64,000 bases of DNA from Druceiella hillmani (taxonomy: Eukaryota; Arthropoda; Insecta; Lepidoptera; Hepialidae): contig JAYKKI010000060.1 of assembly GCA_039881145.1 (NCBI GenBank), positions 11,494,501 to 11,558,500 of the forward strand, written 5' to 3'. The notes below the pieces were generated by a model that was not told the DNA's origin, made no database searches, and saw nothing but the letters and a program-made list of their open reading frames with translations. Shown here one piece after another: positions 63,350 through 64,000 of this stretch. Numbering within the stretch: position 1 is the first letter of the stretch; every line of letters begins with the position of its first letter. A program made the translations under genes and the position numbers.

Positions 63350-63540
63350 TAATTTGGTTTTAAAAATGAGTCGATTATGTGGGGATCGATATAATTTTGA
63401 CAGCAATTAATGAACAGGTATTTCGGCTAGGGGCATTGAAATTGATTTAAAGGAAGAGAATTACCCAACATTATACAAATGTAAGTCTTGAACGGAACCG
63501 TGTATCTGGTGTAACTTTTTGAACTTTTAAAATGGAACCC
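63350..63540 (+). repeat. Segment E, copy 2 (pair of 47690-47880)
   Basis: Matches copy 1 in order and orientation, beginning at GAGTCGATTATGTGGGGATC. It lies about 1.5 kb downstream of family C copy 3, compared with about 2.0 kb for the corresponding pair at 45-48 kb. Confidence 0.7.
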
Positions 63541-64000
63541 ATTTTACAGAAAGTAATCATTTAGTCCAAAATTTATTAAAAATCATAAATGTACAAAAAC
63601 AATACACAAATAATGATGGGAAAAAGAAAAACAACGTTAGAATTGCAAAAAAAATTTAAATATATATTTGTTCATGTAATAAATTTGTGCATCCATATGT
63701 TTTTCAATACAAGTCCACTATTTAAAAACTTTTGTCTTTTAAAATATTATACTGATTTCTACATTTGTAGGTGTCCACCATGTGAATTTACGCTAAATAG
63801 ATTACAAATTTATTTGCTCTTTTTCGTTTTATTTGAAAGGAAGAAAAAATACCAAAGTTAAAATTATGTATGGCTTTAGTGTCTGAGAATACATTCATTT
63901 ATGATTAAAATATAATTTTCCATTGTGAAAACAACAGTAATTGAGGTTCTATGGTATTGAGAGTAATTAAAAAATATAATACTTTCAATTGAGATATAAA
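63541..64000. other. AT-rich non-coding DNA to the window end
   Basis: A 90-codon frame at 63589-63861 is rich in Lys, Phe and Tyr with no recognisable domain. It is not called as a gene. Confidence 0.4.

Overview
This window looks like about 64 kb of AT-rich (roughly 70-75% A+T by eye) non-coding DNA from an animal nuclear genome. No host protein-coding gene, tRNA or rRNA could be recognised on either strand. Open frames are short, low-complexity or microsatellite-derived. The only protein-like sequences are decayed mobile-element fragments. Their style (a Jockey/X-element-like LINE with a C-terminal RNase H, plus an endonuclease of the kind carried by Helentron-type elements) and the long TA arrays suggest an arthropod, perhaps a chelicerate such as a spider. 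That is inference from transposon flavour and cannot be proved from this window. It may be a gene desert or the inside of a very long intron.

Layout. 1-13 kb: unassigned AT-rich DNA with a local duplication (3.8 and 6.6 kb), a first copy of a repeat shared with 34 kb (8.1-8.6 kb), a composite TA/TG microsatellite (10.3 kb) and two near-perfect inverted duplications (7.5 and 12.5 kb). 14.2-15.9 kb: an ancient, strongly diverged tandem array with a modal period of 69 bp, about 24 units. 16.8-17.9 kb: first copy of a segment that recurs at 40.7-42.3 kb. 20.7-21.9 kb: long TA arrays beside a 68-bp palindrome. 22.8-24.06 kb: a broken LINE whose RNase H half reads on the minus strand and whose reverse-transcriptase half reads on the plus strand, meeting back to back as in a 5'-inverted (twin-primed) insertion. 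24.1-34 kb: mostly unassigned, with short repeats and two TA arrays. 35.3-36.2 kb: a less AT-rich island with direct repeats of AGGTCA half-sites and a fragment of an endonuclease/exonuclease/phosphatase-fold nuclease. 42.6-47.9 kb and 58.4-63.6 kb: two stretches that share three families in the same order at a nearly constant offset of 15.7-16.1 kb, best read as an old segmental duplication. 50.9-52.05 kb: more TA arrays. 57.4 kb: an alternating purine-pyrimidine CG/CA-rich tract.

No set of genes here works together as a pathway, and I did not find a new defence, biosynthetic or regulatory system. What stands out is structural: a diverged 69-bp satellite, several perfect or near-perfect short-loop inverted duplications, multi-kilobase internal duplications, and a twin-priming-like LINE. 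Repeat relationships were judged by reading and matching anchor motifs, so their boundaries are approximate.
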